From: Salinicola halophyticus
Lineage (GTDB): Bacteria; Pseudomonadota; Gammaproteobacteria; Pseudomonadales; Halomonadaceae
Length of the DNA stretch: 64,000 nucleotides
Assembly (NCBI RefSeq): GCF_003206695.1
Contig: NZ_PZJN01000009.1
Span: 310,001-374,000, forward strand
Reading direction: 5' to 3'
Below, one piece after another: positions 32,509 to 40,717 of the stretch; positions within the stretch are counted from its first letter, which is position 1; every line of letters starts with the position of its first letter. The notes under the pieces were generated by a model. The model worked only from the letters and a program-made list of their open reading frames with translations, ran no database searches and was not told the DNA's origin. Position numbers and translations under genes: made by a program.

Positions 32509-33402
32509 ATGCCGTTAATGACTGCCAAACGACAGCGAAAATTGCGCTCGGCGCTGCGTTTTTTCCACTATCGAATGAAAAATCCCCGAGCGTCCCGCCG
32601 CGTTCCGACCAGCGGTGATCGGCTCATCATTTCATTGACCACCCATCCGCGACGTATCCATCAGGTCTTTGCCACGCTGGAGTCGCTCTGCGAGCAGGAT
32701 ATCGATGCTTTCGACGTTCATCTCTATCTGTCCAGACGGGACAAGGAGGTGATCGGCGAGCTGCCGAAGCCGCTACGGCGACTGGAAGGCCGTGGGGTGA
32801 AAATCGTGGTGACCGAAGCGGATTACCGCTCCTATGACAAGCTGGTGCATGCGCTGGAAGCCTATCCGCAAGCGACGATCATCACCGCCGACGACGATAT
32901 GCTCTATCCCGCGGATTGGGCACGACGTCTGATGGACGGTGCGGCTCGCTTTCCCGGTTGTATCGTCTGCCATCGTGGCCACATGCTCTGCGAGAGCTCG
33001 CCGGGCTCGGGTGAAATATCCTACCTGGTGGTCAAGAACCGCCAGGCCGCGGGCGCGACCCAGCCCAATTTCGCGCTAATGCCGACCGGTAGCGGAGGCG
33101 TGCTGTACCCGCCAGGCGTACTGGATGCGATGGTCTTCGACGCTGAAACCTTTCAGGCGCTGGCGCCCAATGCGGACGATATCTGGTTCAAGATGGCATC
33201 GCTCAAGGCCGGTACGCGCTGTGTCAGAATCAATCCACGCAACGTCGATTTTCTGCCGACGCCGGCGGCGGGTGAATCCGCGCTGCATGAAGAGAACATC
33301 AAGCAGGGTGGGAACGATGTGCAGTTCGCCAATTGTCTCGCTCGCTACCCCGAACTCAAGCCGCTGATGTTTGGTCGGCCAATCGATGATGAGAGAACGT
33401 GA
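32509..33402 (+). CDS. GT-A-fold glycosyltransferase of the LPS region
   Basis: This 297-residue putative glycosyltransferase has LIISLTTHPRRIHQVFATLESL near residue 42 and a DXD-type metal site in TIITADDDMLYPADW near 121-135, as expected for a nucleotide-sugar-dependent enzyme. A later DDIWFKM resembles the acidic acceptor-side motif. The first 30 residues are very basic, which would suit membrane association. I cannot name the sugar or linkage. It sits between waaF and a GT4 gene. Confidence 0.75.
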   Translation: MPLMTAKRQRKLRSALRFFHYRMKNPRASRRVPTSGDRLIISLTTHPRRIHQVFATLESLCEQDIDAFDVHLYLSRRDKEVIGELPKPLRRLEGRGVKIVVTEADYRSYDKLVHALEAYPQATIITADDDMLYPADWARRLMDGAARFPGCIVCHRGHMLCESSPGSGEISYLVVKNRQAAGATQPNFALMPTGSGGVLYPPGVLDAMVFDAETFQALAPNADDIWFKMASLKAGTRCVRINPRNVDFLPTPAAGESALHEENIKQGGNDVQFANCLARYPELKPLMFGRPIDDERT

Positions 33403-33421
33403 TGACGCGGGCGACGACAAC

Positions 33422-34567
33422 ATGAGCCAACGGGTATTGCTGGTTGTTCGCAAGCTGAGTATCGGCGGCATCGAGCGGGTCACCGTGAATCTTGCCAACG
33501 TGCTGGCGCGAGAGGGTCACGAGGTCCACGTGCTGGTGCTCAAGGGCGGCTACGAGCTGGCGCCGGATGCCGGCGTGACGGTCCATCGGGTAGATTTCGA
33601 CAAGTCTTTCCGCAAGACGGGTATCGGGTTGCTATACGATCTGGCAACGCGAGCACTTCTGAAGCCCCTCATGCCGGGTTCCGGATTCCTGTGGCGTGGT
33701 TGGTATGGCGGTCACTACCTCAAGCGCTTCGTGGAAAAACTGGAGGCCGAGCGTGGCTCCATCGACCGCGTCATCATGCGCGGTCAGGGCGCCTTCGAGA
33801 CGGTCTGGTCGTGGCGCGATCCGCGCCTGTGGCAGGTGACGGTCTCCTGGCCCGGCGACTACGGAAGCCGGCTAAAGGGCTTTTATCTCAAGCGCCTCTA
33901 CGAGGGCAAGCAGATCATCTGCAATACGCCCAACGTCCGCGCCCAACTGGAAGGGCAGCTCGCCCATCATGGCATTCGCCCCGCCCGCTGGGCGACTATC
34001 ATGAATCCGTGCGATATCGAGGCCATTCGCCGCCAGGCCGACGAGCCCGTCGAACTGCCCGCCAGGCCTTTCATTGTCCACGTCTCCCGGCTTTCCGATG
34101 TCAAACGCCAGGAGTGGCTGATTCGTGCCTATCTCGAGGCCGCGATCGAGGAAGATCTGGTCATTGTCGGCGATGGGCCCAAGCGTGAAAGTCTCGAGCA
34201 GCTCGTCGATGAACTCGGGGCCCGCGCGCGTATCCATTTCGTCGGCAGCCAACCCAATCCCTACCCCTGGATGAAACACGCCCGGCTCTTCGTGCTGAGC
34301 TCGCGCAGCGAGGCTTTCGGGATCGTGCTGGCCGAAAGCATGATCTGTGGCACGCCTTGTGCCGCGGTCGACTGTCCGGGCGGCGTGCGCAACGTGCTGA
34401 TCAACGACCAGGCGCGACTGATCGCCGAGAATTCGATATCCGGCCTTTCCCAGAAGATTCGCGAAGGACTGGCGCATCCGCCTCGATTGGAAGCCGACCC
34501 CGAGTTGATCGAGCGTTTTCGCGACACGCGGATCATGCAGCAGTTTCTCGATCTGCCAACGACTTAG
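33422..34567 (+). CDS. Family GT4 glycosyltransferase
   Basis: This 381-residue retaining glycosyltransferase begins MSQRVLLVVRKLSIGGIERVTVNLANVLAREGHEV, the usual GT4 acceptor-domain start, and has the EX7E signature in SEAFGIVLAESMICGTP near residue 300. It probably elongates the core oligosaccharide. I chose the ATG at 33422, 19 bp after the previous stop. In-frame ATGs at 33386 and 33389 would overlap the previous gene and add unrelated acidic residues. Confidence 0.85.
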   Translation: MSQRVLLVVRKLSIGGIERVTVNLANVLAREGHEVHVLVLKGGYELAPDAGVTVHRVDFDKSFRKTGIGLLYDLATRALLKPLMPGSGFLWRGWYGGHYLKRFVEKLEAERGSIDRVIMRGQGAFETVWSWRDPRLWQVTVSWPGDYGSRLKGFYLKRLYEGKQIICNTPNVRAQLEGQLAHHGIRPARWATIMNPCDIEAIRRQADEPVELPARPFIVHVSRLSDVKRQEWLIRAYLEAAIEEDLVIVGDGPKRESLEQLVDELGARARIHFVGSQPNPYPWMKHARLFVLSSRSEAFGIVLAESMICGTPCAAVDCPGGVRNVLINDQARLIAENSISGLSQKIREGLAHPPRLEADPELIERFRDTRIMQQFLDLPTT

Positions 34568-34710
34568 ACGCGAAGAACGGGACGCTACGGGGAAAGTGAC
34601 GTTGGCTATCGGCGACTAACTGTATAGCCTGCTTATCAATGTGCTATGCTATGCTCATCGAACAGCGTTTGATAACGGCATTTTCACTACCCGAACGTGT
34701 AGGCTTCCCG

Positions 34711-35616
34711 ATGGCGCGCGTCTCTCAGCCTCATTCCTCTCCGCGGTTGCCCGCTGACGAGGTCGCTTTCAGCGACCTCGTCGATCGCCGAATGGAGGGC
34801 GCCGTTCGCCGCGCGCGCTGGCAGGCTGAGCTACGTGACGCTTTTCAGCGCCACATTGGCGTACCGTTGGAGGAATCACTGTTTCGACGCTGGGCCGATG
34901 GCAAAGCGGGCGGTGGCTGGATCGAACGTCGGGGGCTGCCGCGACGCTCGGTCGAGACCCGGCTAGGCTCGGCGCTGGTCGTGCACGTCGACCCGCGCGA
35001 GTTGATCCGGGATCTCAACGTCAAGGGTGTCGGGGGTAGACGCCCGTTCTCGTCGGCGTTCATCTGGGACGGCGACTGGGATCAGAGCCGTGGCGATCTG
35101 CGTCGCGGTTCGCGCTACCGCTTCATCAGCGATCTCGATCTCCATCGCGCCGATCTCACCCAAACCGAGCGCTTTCGCCAGTATCGCTCGCGGCTTCAGT
35201 CGGGCAATCCCTGGTCCTCGCATCGACAGGGCCTGCTGCTCGATTCCGAAGAGGCGATCCTGGCATATCTGAAGACCTATCTGGGGTTTCTCGATGCCAT
35301 GGCCCGCTATGGCTTCGATAGCGAGCTGGGCAAGGACGATCTGGGTGTTGCGGTCACCCGCGACGGTCGGCTGCTCAAGGTCAATCGCGGCCTCCATCGT
35401 CTGGCGATGGCGCAACGCGTGGGGCTACGGTCGATCCCCGTCGTCGTGCGCGCGGTGCACCGGCAGTGGTGGCAACGAGTGGTCAAAGATGCGAGCGGCG
35501 AGGCAGCGCTGGCCCGCGTCGCCGAGGCGTTGACGCGCTGTACCCCGGAAACCGAACCGGGCGAGCTGGACCCCGGCGAAGAGCTGGGGCCCATCGATTG
35601 GCCGGCGCCACGCTAG
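34711..35616 (+). CDS. Unknown protein with ParB/sulfiredoxin-like segment in the LPS region
   Basis: I do not recognise this protein. From the ATG at 34711 it has 301 residues, is rich in arginine and has no signal or membrane segment. Near residues 232-252, DGRLLKVNRGLHRLAMAQRVGLRSIPVVV resembles the substrate-binding motif of the ParB/Srx fold (a G-x-x-R/H-A-A-type helix and a following strand), so it may be a nucleotide-dependent enzyme. The start is uncertain; the frame is open to 34639, and no ribosome site stands out. A ParB-like role in DNA partitioning is unlikely, as no DNA-binding domain is visible. Confidence 0.6.
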   Translation: MARVSQPHSSPRLPADEVAFSDLVDRRMEGAVRRARWQAELRDAFQRHIGVPLEESLFRRWADGKAGGGWIERRGLPRRSVETRLGSALVVHVDPRELIRDLNVKGVGGRRPFSSAFIWDGDWDQSRGDLRRGSRYRFISDLDLHRADLTQTERFRQYRSRLQSGNPWSSHRQGLLLDSEEAILAYLKTYLGFLDAMARYGFDSELGKDDLGVAVTRDGRLLKVNRGLHRLAMAQRVGLRSIPVVVRAVHRQWWQRVVKDASGEAALARVAEALTRCTPETEPGELDPGEELGPIDWPAPR

Positions 35617-35641
35617 CGCCTTCCGCGCCCGGTCGTCTTCG

Positions 35642-35696
35642 TTCCCTCGGCTGACCCCGCTTCCTTCAGTTGACTCCATCCCCTCAGTTGACCCCG
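35642..35696. repeat. Three-unit 17-19-bp repeat spanning the opgB stop codon
   Basis: Units TTCCCTCGGCTGACCCCGC (35642-35660), TTCCTTCAGTTGACTCCAT (35661-35679) and CCCCTCAGTTGACCCCG (35680-35696) are back to back. The last unit encodes the final residues and stop codon of the opgB-like gene, so the other two look like duplications of its 3' end. Confidence 0.7.
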
Positions 35697-37246
35697 TTCC
35701 AGAGCCGCTCCTGAAGGATGTTCTCGCTACGCATGCGCTGGTTCATCTCTTCCAGCGAGTAACGCTCGACCAGCGTGGGTGACGAGGAAAACAGCGACAC
35801 GCCCAAGCCGGCGCGATGATCCGGAACGGTATAACCCATTGCCTCCAGCAGCGTCGGCAGCACGTCGACCATGCTCGACGGGCGTTCGACAATCCGTGGG
35901 CGCAGACCATTGCCCAGCATCATCAGCGTATTCTCGCGGTCTTCAGCGATCAGGTCTTCCCACGCCGAGTTTTTCATCGAGAGATGGTCACTGGCCACCA
36001 CGATCAGCGTGTTGTCGAGCAAACCCTCGTTTCGGAGTCGCTCGATGAAATTCTTCACCAGCCAGCCGGTACATTTGACCGAATAGAGAATGTTGGTGCC
36101 GTCGAACGGGCCCTGATTGTCGATACAGGACTGCGACGGGTTGCCGAACGGAGGGTGCGCCGCCAGGGTCAGGCCGAAGAAGGCGTAGGGTTCGTGGCTG
36201 TCATGTAGATTCCGGATACGCTTTTCGGCCAGCCCGAACAGCGTATCGTCGTAAAGTCCCCAGTCGTTGAGATAGTCGGCGGGGGCCTTTTCCTCCAGCT
36301 CGTCACGCCCCAGAACGGTATCGAAACCGTGCCCGCGATAGAATTTTGCCTTGCCGGCGAACTTCGTGCTCGCGCCGCCCATGTAGGTGAGATCGTAGCC
36401 GCGTTCATGCAGCAGGTCACCGAGACAGCTGACGCCGGGGAGCACGTCCGATAGCGGTTCGAACTGGTTGTCGTGCATCAGACCCGCCGGCATCAGCGGT
36501 ACCCCGCACTGACTGGCAACCATGCCGGCCATCGTCCAGCCGGTATTGTCGAGCTGCTTGACGCCATGAAAGACCACGCCTTCCTTGCCCAGCTGGGCCA
36601 GATCCTCGTAGGCGTCACCGAAGCGCTGGGTATCGCTGTAGGTGCGCTCGGTGCTCTCCATGTAGAGATAGATCAGATTGGGCGGTTGCTGCGGGGCGGC
36701 GACGATCTCCGGTGGCCGGTAGCGATCGTTGAGCCAGGCTTCATCGTCATCGATCACCGCGGCGCCGCGTAACGAGAGGCCGAACAGCAGCGGATTGAAG
36801 GCCAGCAGGAACAGACTCAGTACACGTTCCCACAGACGCCAGCGATGATCGGCACGCACCATCCAGGTCACCGCGAACAGCATGATGATCGCGGCGATGG
36901 AATAGAGCACCCCGGCGATCTGGCGGTCGGTGCTGCCGTTCTCCTCGATGCCGGCCTGCAGATGAAAGATCACCGCGCCCAGGTCGAGCTGGCCGAAGCT
37001 GTCGTCGAGATAGATGTAGACCCACCACAGCACCAATGGCAGCAGCGACCACGGCCATGTTTTACGCAGCGTGGCGCGCTGCGAGACGTGCCCCCAGTGG
37101 AAATGGTAGCCGGCGGCGAGCCAGACGAGAGAGATGACGAGGGGTGTCCACCACGGGAGCACCCAGATCACCATGACGGCGTACCCGATGCAGAGGCCGA
37201 TGTAGGTGAGTGCACACCAACGTCGTGTGTCGCGAGAGATGGTCAT
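35684..37246 (-). CDS. opgB: Phosphoglycerol transferase, OpgB/MdoB-like
   Basis: OpgB-type enzymes transfer phosphoglycerol from phosphatidylglycerol to periplasmic glucans or surface glycans. This 520-residue protein has about five N-terminal membrane helices (to about 165) and a periplasmic alkaline-phosphatase-fold domain. Visible active-site elements are YMESTERTYSD, the threonine nucleophile region NTGWTMAGMVASQCGVPL and VVASDHLSMKNSAW. The TGW-AGM-ASQCG block is close to that of OpgB. The ATG at 37244-37246 removes 21 upstream codons. The acceptor could be a core or glucan sugar. Confidence 0.85.
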   Translation of the reverse strand: MTISRDTRRWCALTYIGLCIGYAVMVIWVLPWWTPLVISLVWLAAGYHFHWGHVSQRATLRKTWPWSLLPLVLWWVYIYLDDSFGQLDLGAVIFHLQAGIEENGSTDRQIAGVLYSIAAIIMLFAVTWMVRADHRWRLWERVLSLFLLAFNPLLFGLSLRGAAVIDDDEAWLNDRYRPPEIVAAPQQPPNLIYLYMESTERTYSDTQRFGDAYEDLAQLGKEGVVFHGVKQLDNTGWTMAGMVASQCGVPLMPAGLMHDNQFEPLSDVLPGVSCLGDLLHERGYDLTYMGGASTKFAGKAKFYRGHGFDTVLGRDELEEKAPADYLNDWGLYDDTLFGLAEKRIRNLHDSHEPYAFFGLTLAAHPPFGNPSQSCIDNQGPFDGTNILYSVKCTGWLVKNFIERLRNEGLLDNTLIVVASDHLSMKNSAWEDLIAEDRENTLMMLGNGLRPRIVERPSSMVDVLPTLLEAMGYTVPDHRAGLGVSLFSSSPTLVERYSLEEMNQRMRSENILQERLWNGVN

Positions 37247-37452
37247 GACCGGCTTCGATCCGTGAACGTCGTGTTCTATCGATGCCGCTTCCAGGCACCG
37301 GGTGAGCAATCGTCATGACTCTAGCATGACGAATTCAAGACAAGCAGGTTGCCCGAGAGTTCCGGCGCGGGTAGCGGGACTCGGGCCGCGCTTCGGGGAT
37401 TCCATGGCCTGAGACGGGAATTTCCCGGCGCCTGGCGCAAAATTCTCAGCCC

Positions 37453-38550
37453 TCAGCGAGAGTGGCTCAGCGCCAGATCCTCGGCGTGGCGTGCCATGGC
37501 CAGTTCGATCAGCCGCGTCACCAGAGCCGGGTAGGTCAGACCGCTGGCCTGCCACAGCTTGGGATACATGCTGATGCGGGTGAAGCCCGGCAGGGTATTG
37601 ATCTCGTTGACGACGACCTTTCCCTCGGGTGTGAGAAAGACATCGACACGAGCCAGACCGGCGCACTCCAGGACCTGAAATGTCCGCACCGCCAGCTGGC
37701 GGATCGATTCGCTGGCGTCGGCGTCGATGTCGGCGGGGACGGCAACCGTAGCCGCGTCATCGTCGATGTATTTGGTGTCGTAGGAATAGAATCCGCTTTC
37801 GACCACGATCTCGCCGCAGACGCTTGCTTCGGGCGTGTCGTTACCCAGCACCGCGCACTCGATTTCGCGGCCGACCACTGCCGACTCGACCAGTACCTTG
37901 TGATCGAACGCCAGTGCCAGCGTCAGTGCCTCGCGGAATTCGTCAGCGCTCTCCACCCGGCTGACCCCCACCGAAGAGCCCTGATTGGCAGGCTTGACGA
38001 ACAGCGGCGACCCCAGCTTCGCACTCAGGGTCTCGAAATCGGCGCTGACGGCCGTGCGCCGGGTCAGGGTGACGAATGGCGCGACCGGTATGCCGGCGTC
38101 GCGCAGCAGGCGCTTGGCGACGTCCTTGTCCATCCCGGCGGCCGAGCCGAGCACACCGGAGCCGACGAAAGGCAGATTGGCCATCCGCAGCAGCCCCTGC
38201 AGCGAACCATCCTCGCCGAGCGTGCCGTGAACGATGGGGAAGACCACGTCGAGTTGGCCCAGCGCCTCCTGGGAGGCTTCTGTAGCGATCAGCTGTCGAT
38301 GCTCGCGGCCGGGCACCAGGGCGATATCGCCGGCTGACGGGTTGAGAGCGATGCGCCGCGGATCATCGGCATGAAGCAGGAAGTTGGCGGCATCGTTGAT
38401 ATGCCACTGGCCCTGCTTGTCGATACCGATGACCGTGACCTCGAAACGCTCGCGATCCAGCGCATCGACGATGTTCTTGGCCGACTGCAACGAGACTTCA
38501 TGCTCCGCCGATTTCCCGCCGCAGATGACGCCAACCCGAATCTTGCTCAT
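37453..38550 (-). CDS. ddl: D-alanine--D-alanine ligase
   Basis: This cytoplasmic ATP-grasp enzyme makes the D-Ala-D-Ala end of peptidoglycan precursors. The 365-residue length and motifs ([78 protein letters not shown]) place it in the DdlA-like group rather than the shorter DdlB encoded in cell-division clusters. It is isolated from other murein genes, so a second ddl may exist elsewhere. Confidence 0.96.
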   Translation of the reverse strand: MSKIRVGVICGGKSAEHEVSLQSAKNIVDALDRERFEVTVIGIDKQGQWHINDAANFLLHADDPRRIALNPSAGDIALVPGREHRQLIATEASQEALGQLDVVFPIVHGTLGEDGSLQGLLRMANLPFVGSGVLGSAAGMDKDVAKRLLRDAGIPVAPFVTLTRRTAVSADFETLSAKLGSPLFVKPANQGSSVGVSRVESADEFREALTLALAFDHKVLVESAVVGREIECAVLGNDTPEASVCGEIVVESGFYSYDTKYIDDDAATVAVPADIDADASESIRQLAVRTFQVLECAGLARVDVFLTPEGKVVVNEINTLPGFTRISMYPKLWQASGLTYPALVTRLIELAMARHAEDLALSHSR

Positions 38551-38679
38551 AGTTCTGCTCCACTTCGCTAACGATCTCGACGCCGCTGGGGCGCTATCAC
38601 TCTCTATGCCGCTCGGGCGTCATGATGCCACGTTCCCGGCGCGCAAGTATCGCGCCACCGGGTGAGCCTGCCCGCAGAA

Positions 38680-39756
38680 TCAGCCGCCGGCGAGCCGCCG
38701 ATAAACGCAGATATAGGCCGTGGCCATGGCGTCCGCGGTGAACGCCGACAGGCGCTGACTGGCAGCGGTGGTCAATCGCTGCCGGCGCGCCGGATCTTCC
38801 AGCAGCGCGGTGAGAGCGGCTGTCAGCGCATCGGGGTCAGCGGGCGGCACCAGCAGCCCGCTGACGTCTTGCTCGATCAGATCGGGGATGCCGTCGACGT
38901 CACTGGCCACGATCGGCACACCGTGGTCCATGGCATCGAGCAGCGTCGATCCGAGGCCTTCGTTGCGGGAAGGAAACGCGAACAGCGTCATGATCTCGAG
39001 ATAGTCGCCGACGTTGGGCTGGAAACCTTCCCAGATCACGTTGTCGAGATCCGCACTCTCGGTCTTCAGCGCCTCACCGTCGTCGCCTTCGCCGAGCAGC
39101 AGGAAGCAGACATCCGGATGCGTCTCGCGCAACCGCCGTGCTGCCTCTATCAGCACCCGCTGCCCCTTATGGCGATCCACCAGCGCGCCGATATGGCCGA
39201 TCACGCGACGTCCGGCAAAACGCTCGCGCAACGCCTCGACCCGGCTCGCATCGCTAGGCTGACCCGACAGCACGCTGGGGATGCGAGTGACGGGACACCA
39301 GTTCCTCTCGCGAAGATGGTTCTCGATCACCGACGAGATCGCCACGGCCATCGCTGCGCCGCGATAGGTCCAGCGATTGAAGCGCTTGTTCTTGACCGGC
39401 TGGGGAACGCGGCGGGTCAGAAGATAGGGCGTGCCGTGCAGGCGGCGTTCGACCCAGGCCCAGTGCACCGCCTTGGCTTCGTGGGCATGGGTCAGGGTCG
39501 CCTTCGGCCGATGGCGATCATGATGAGAATGCCCGGCGAGGGCATGATCGGCATCGATCAGCGTGACGCCGATATCGAGACCGGCCAATGCCTCGCGCAT
39601 CGGCGAGTCGCGCCGACAGACGAGGCTCTGCGCTATTGTCATCTGGTCATCGTCGATTCGGGCCAGCGCCTCGATCAGCAGCAGCGTCTGGCGCTCGCCG
39701 CCGCGAAAGCCGCGGGCCAGATTGACGTGGCGGATATGCAGGGTCGGTTTTTCCAT
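38680..39756 (-). CDS. Family GT4 glycosyltransferase
   Basis: This 358-residue glycosyltransferase starts MEKPTLHIRHVNLARGFRGGERQTLLLIEALAR, with the glycine-rich acceptor loop, and has IGHIGALVDRHKGQRVLIEAARRL at the start of its nucleotide-binding domain. The EX7E-type motif is seen as NEGLGSTLLDAMDHGVPIVASDVDGIPDLI. It follows the WaaE-like gene by 4 bp and belongs to the minus-strand core-assembly run kdkA-lapC-like-GT2-GT4. Confidence 0.85.
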   Translation of the reverse strand: MEKPTLHIRHVNLARGFRGGERQTLLLIEALARIDDDQMTIAQSLVCRRDSPMREALAGLDIGVTLIDADHALAGHSHHDRHRPKATLTHAHEAKAVHWAWVERRLHGTPYLLTRRVPQPVKNKRFNRWTYRGAAMAVAISSVIENHLRERNWCPVTRIPSVLSGQPSDASRVEALRERFAGRRVIGHIGALVDRHKGQRVLIEAARRLRETHPDVCFLLLGEGDDGEALKTESADLDNVIWEGFQPNVGDYLEIMTLFAFPSRNEGLGSTLLDAMDHGVPIVASDVDGIPDLIEQDVSGLLVPPADPDALTAALTALLEDPARRQRLTTAASQRLSAFTADAMATAYICVYRRLAGG

Positions 39757-39760
39757 GGAT

Positions 39761-40564
39761 TCACCAGATCCGGTCGAAGTCTTCGGCCTCGCGAACCTGG
39801 GCATCGCGCTGCAGTTCGAGCAGCTTGGCGTATTTCAGGTAGGCGTTGACCGCCGCCGACAGCGCCACGGAAACGCCGTCGAGCCCGCCGAGAAAGCCGC
39901 GCTGGAACACGTATTTGCGCACGAAGGCGTTGGCGCCGTGCAGCGTCGGCGACATGGCGTTGGCACGCTTGCCCTTGAGATACATGATCTTGGCGGCGCG
40001 ATTGGAAAAACGTCCGCTGGCCTTGCCGAACAGCTCGGCGAGATTGGCGAACGAGTAATGTTCCAGATCGGCGTCGAGCCGTTTGGCATTCTGCGCCTGA
40101 ACGGAGGCGTGCTGGCGGCTGTCGGAGAACCCGCAGCGCTCGCGATCGAACAGCCGGAGGCAGTAGTCCGGATACCAGCCGCAATGGCGGATCCAGCGGC
40201 TGCCGACGAAGTTGCGCCGACGCAGCGCATAGGCGTCGTGACTGGCCTCTCCATTTTCACCGGCGTCCAGATCGAGCGCCTGAATCGCCGACACGGCGCC
40301 GTCGGTGAGGCGCTCATCGGCGTCCAGCGACAGCACCCAGCGATGGCTGGCGGCCTGCGGCCCGACACGCTTCTGCGGGCCATCGCCCAGATACGGCTGA
40401 TGGATCACGCGGGCGCCCGACGCCTCGGCGCGGGCGACGGTGTCGTCCCGGGAGCCGGAATCGACCACGATCAGCTCGTCGCAGACCCGGGCGAGCGACG
40501 CCAGGCAGGCTTCGATGTTGTCGGCTTCGTCGAGCGTGATCACCACGCCGGTAATGGCGGCCAT
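39761..40564 (-). CDS. waaE: Family GT2 glycosyltransferase, WaaE/KdtX-like
   Basis: WaaE-type enzymes add a beta-linked glucose to heptose I in the inner core. The 267-residue protein has ITGVVITLDEADNIEACLASL at the start, DSGSRDDTVARAEASGARVI and the metal-binding WVLSLDADERLT. A conserved RHCGWYPDYCLRLFDRERCGF segment and LDGVSVALSAAVNAYLKYAKLLE tail match this group. The ATG at 40562-40564 is preferred over a TTG two codons upstream. Linkage specificity is inferred. Confidence 0.85.
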   Translation of the reverse strand: MAAITGVVITLDEADNIEACLASLARVCDELIVVDSGSRDDTVARAEASGARVIHQPYLGDGPQKRVGPQAASHRWVLSLDADERLTDGAVSAIQALDLDAGENGEASHDAYALRRRNFVGSRWIRHCGWYPDYCLRLFDRERCGFSDSRQHASVQAQNAKRLDADLEHYSFANLAELFGKASGRFSNRAAKIMYLKGKRANAMSPTLHGANAFVRKYVFQRGFLGGLDGVSVALSAAVNAYLKYAKLLELQRDAQVREAEDFDRIW

Positions 40565-40578
40565 GGGCAAGTCCTGGA

Positions 40579-40610
40579 TCGTCGATGAATGGTCGTGGAT
40601 GAATGGTCGT
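40579..40610. repeat. 14-bp tandem duplication upstream of waaE
   Basis: TCGTCGATGAATGG and TCGTGGATGAATGG are adjacent (40579-40606), followed by a third TCGT. They lie in the leader of the minus-strand waaE gene, just upstream of its ribosome site. Confidence 0.65.
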
Positions 40611-40717
40611 ACCCGGTGCCAAACGATAGCGGGCGTCGCGGAGTATCGCGACGCCCCGCCCAGAATGTTGGCAGCGCCTGGCGCATTGTAGCGCCAGTCA
40701 TTGTGACATCGGCAACG

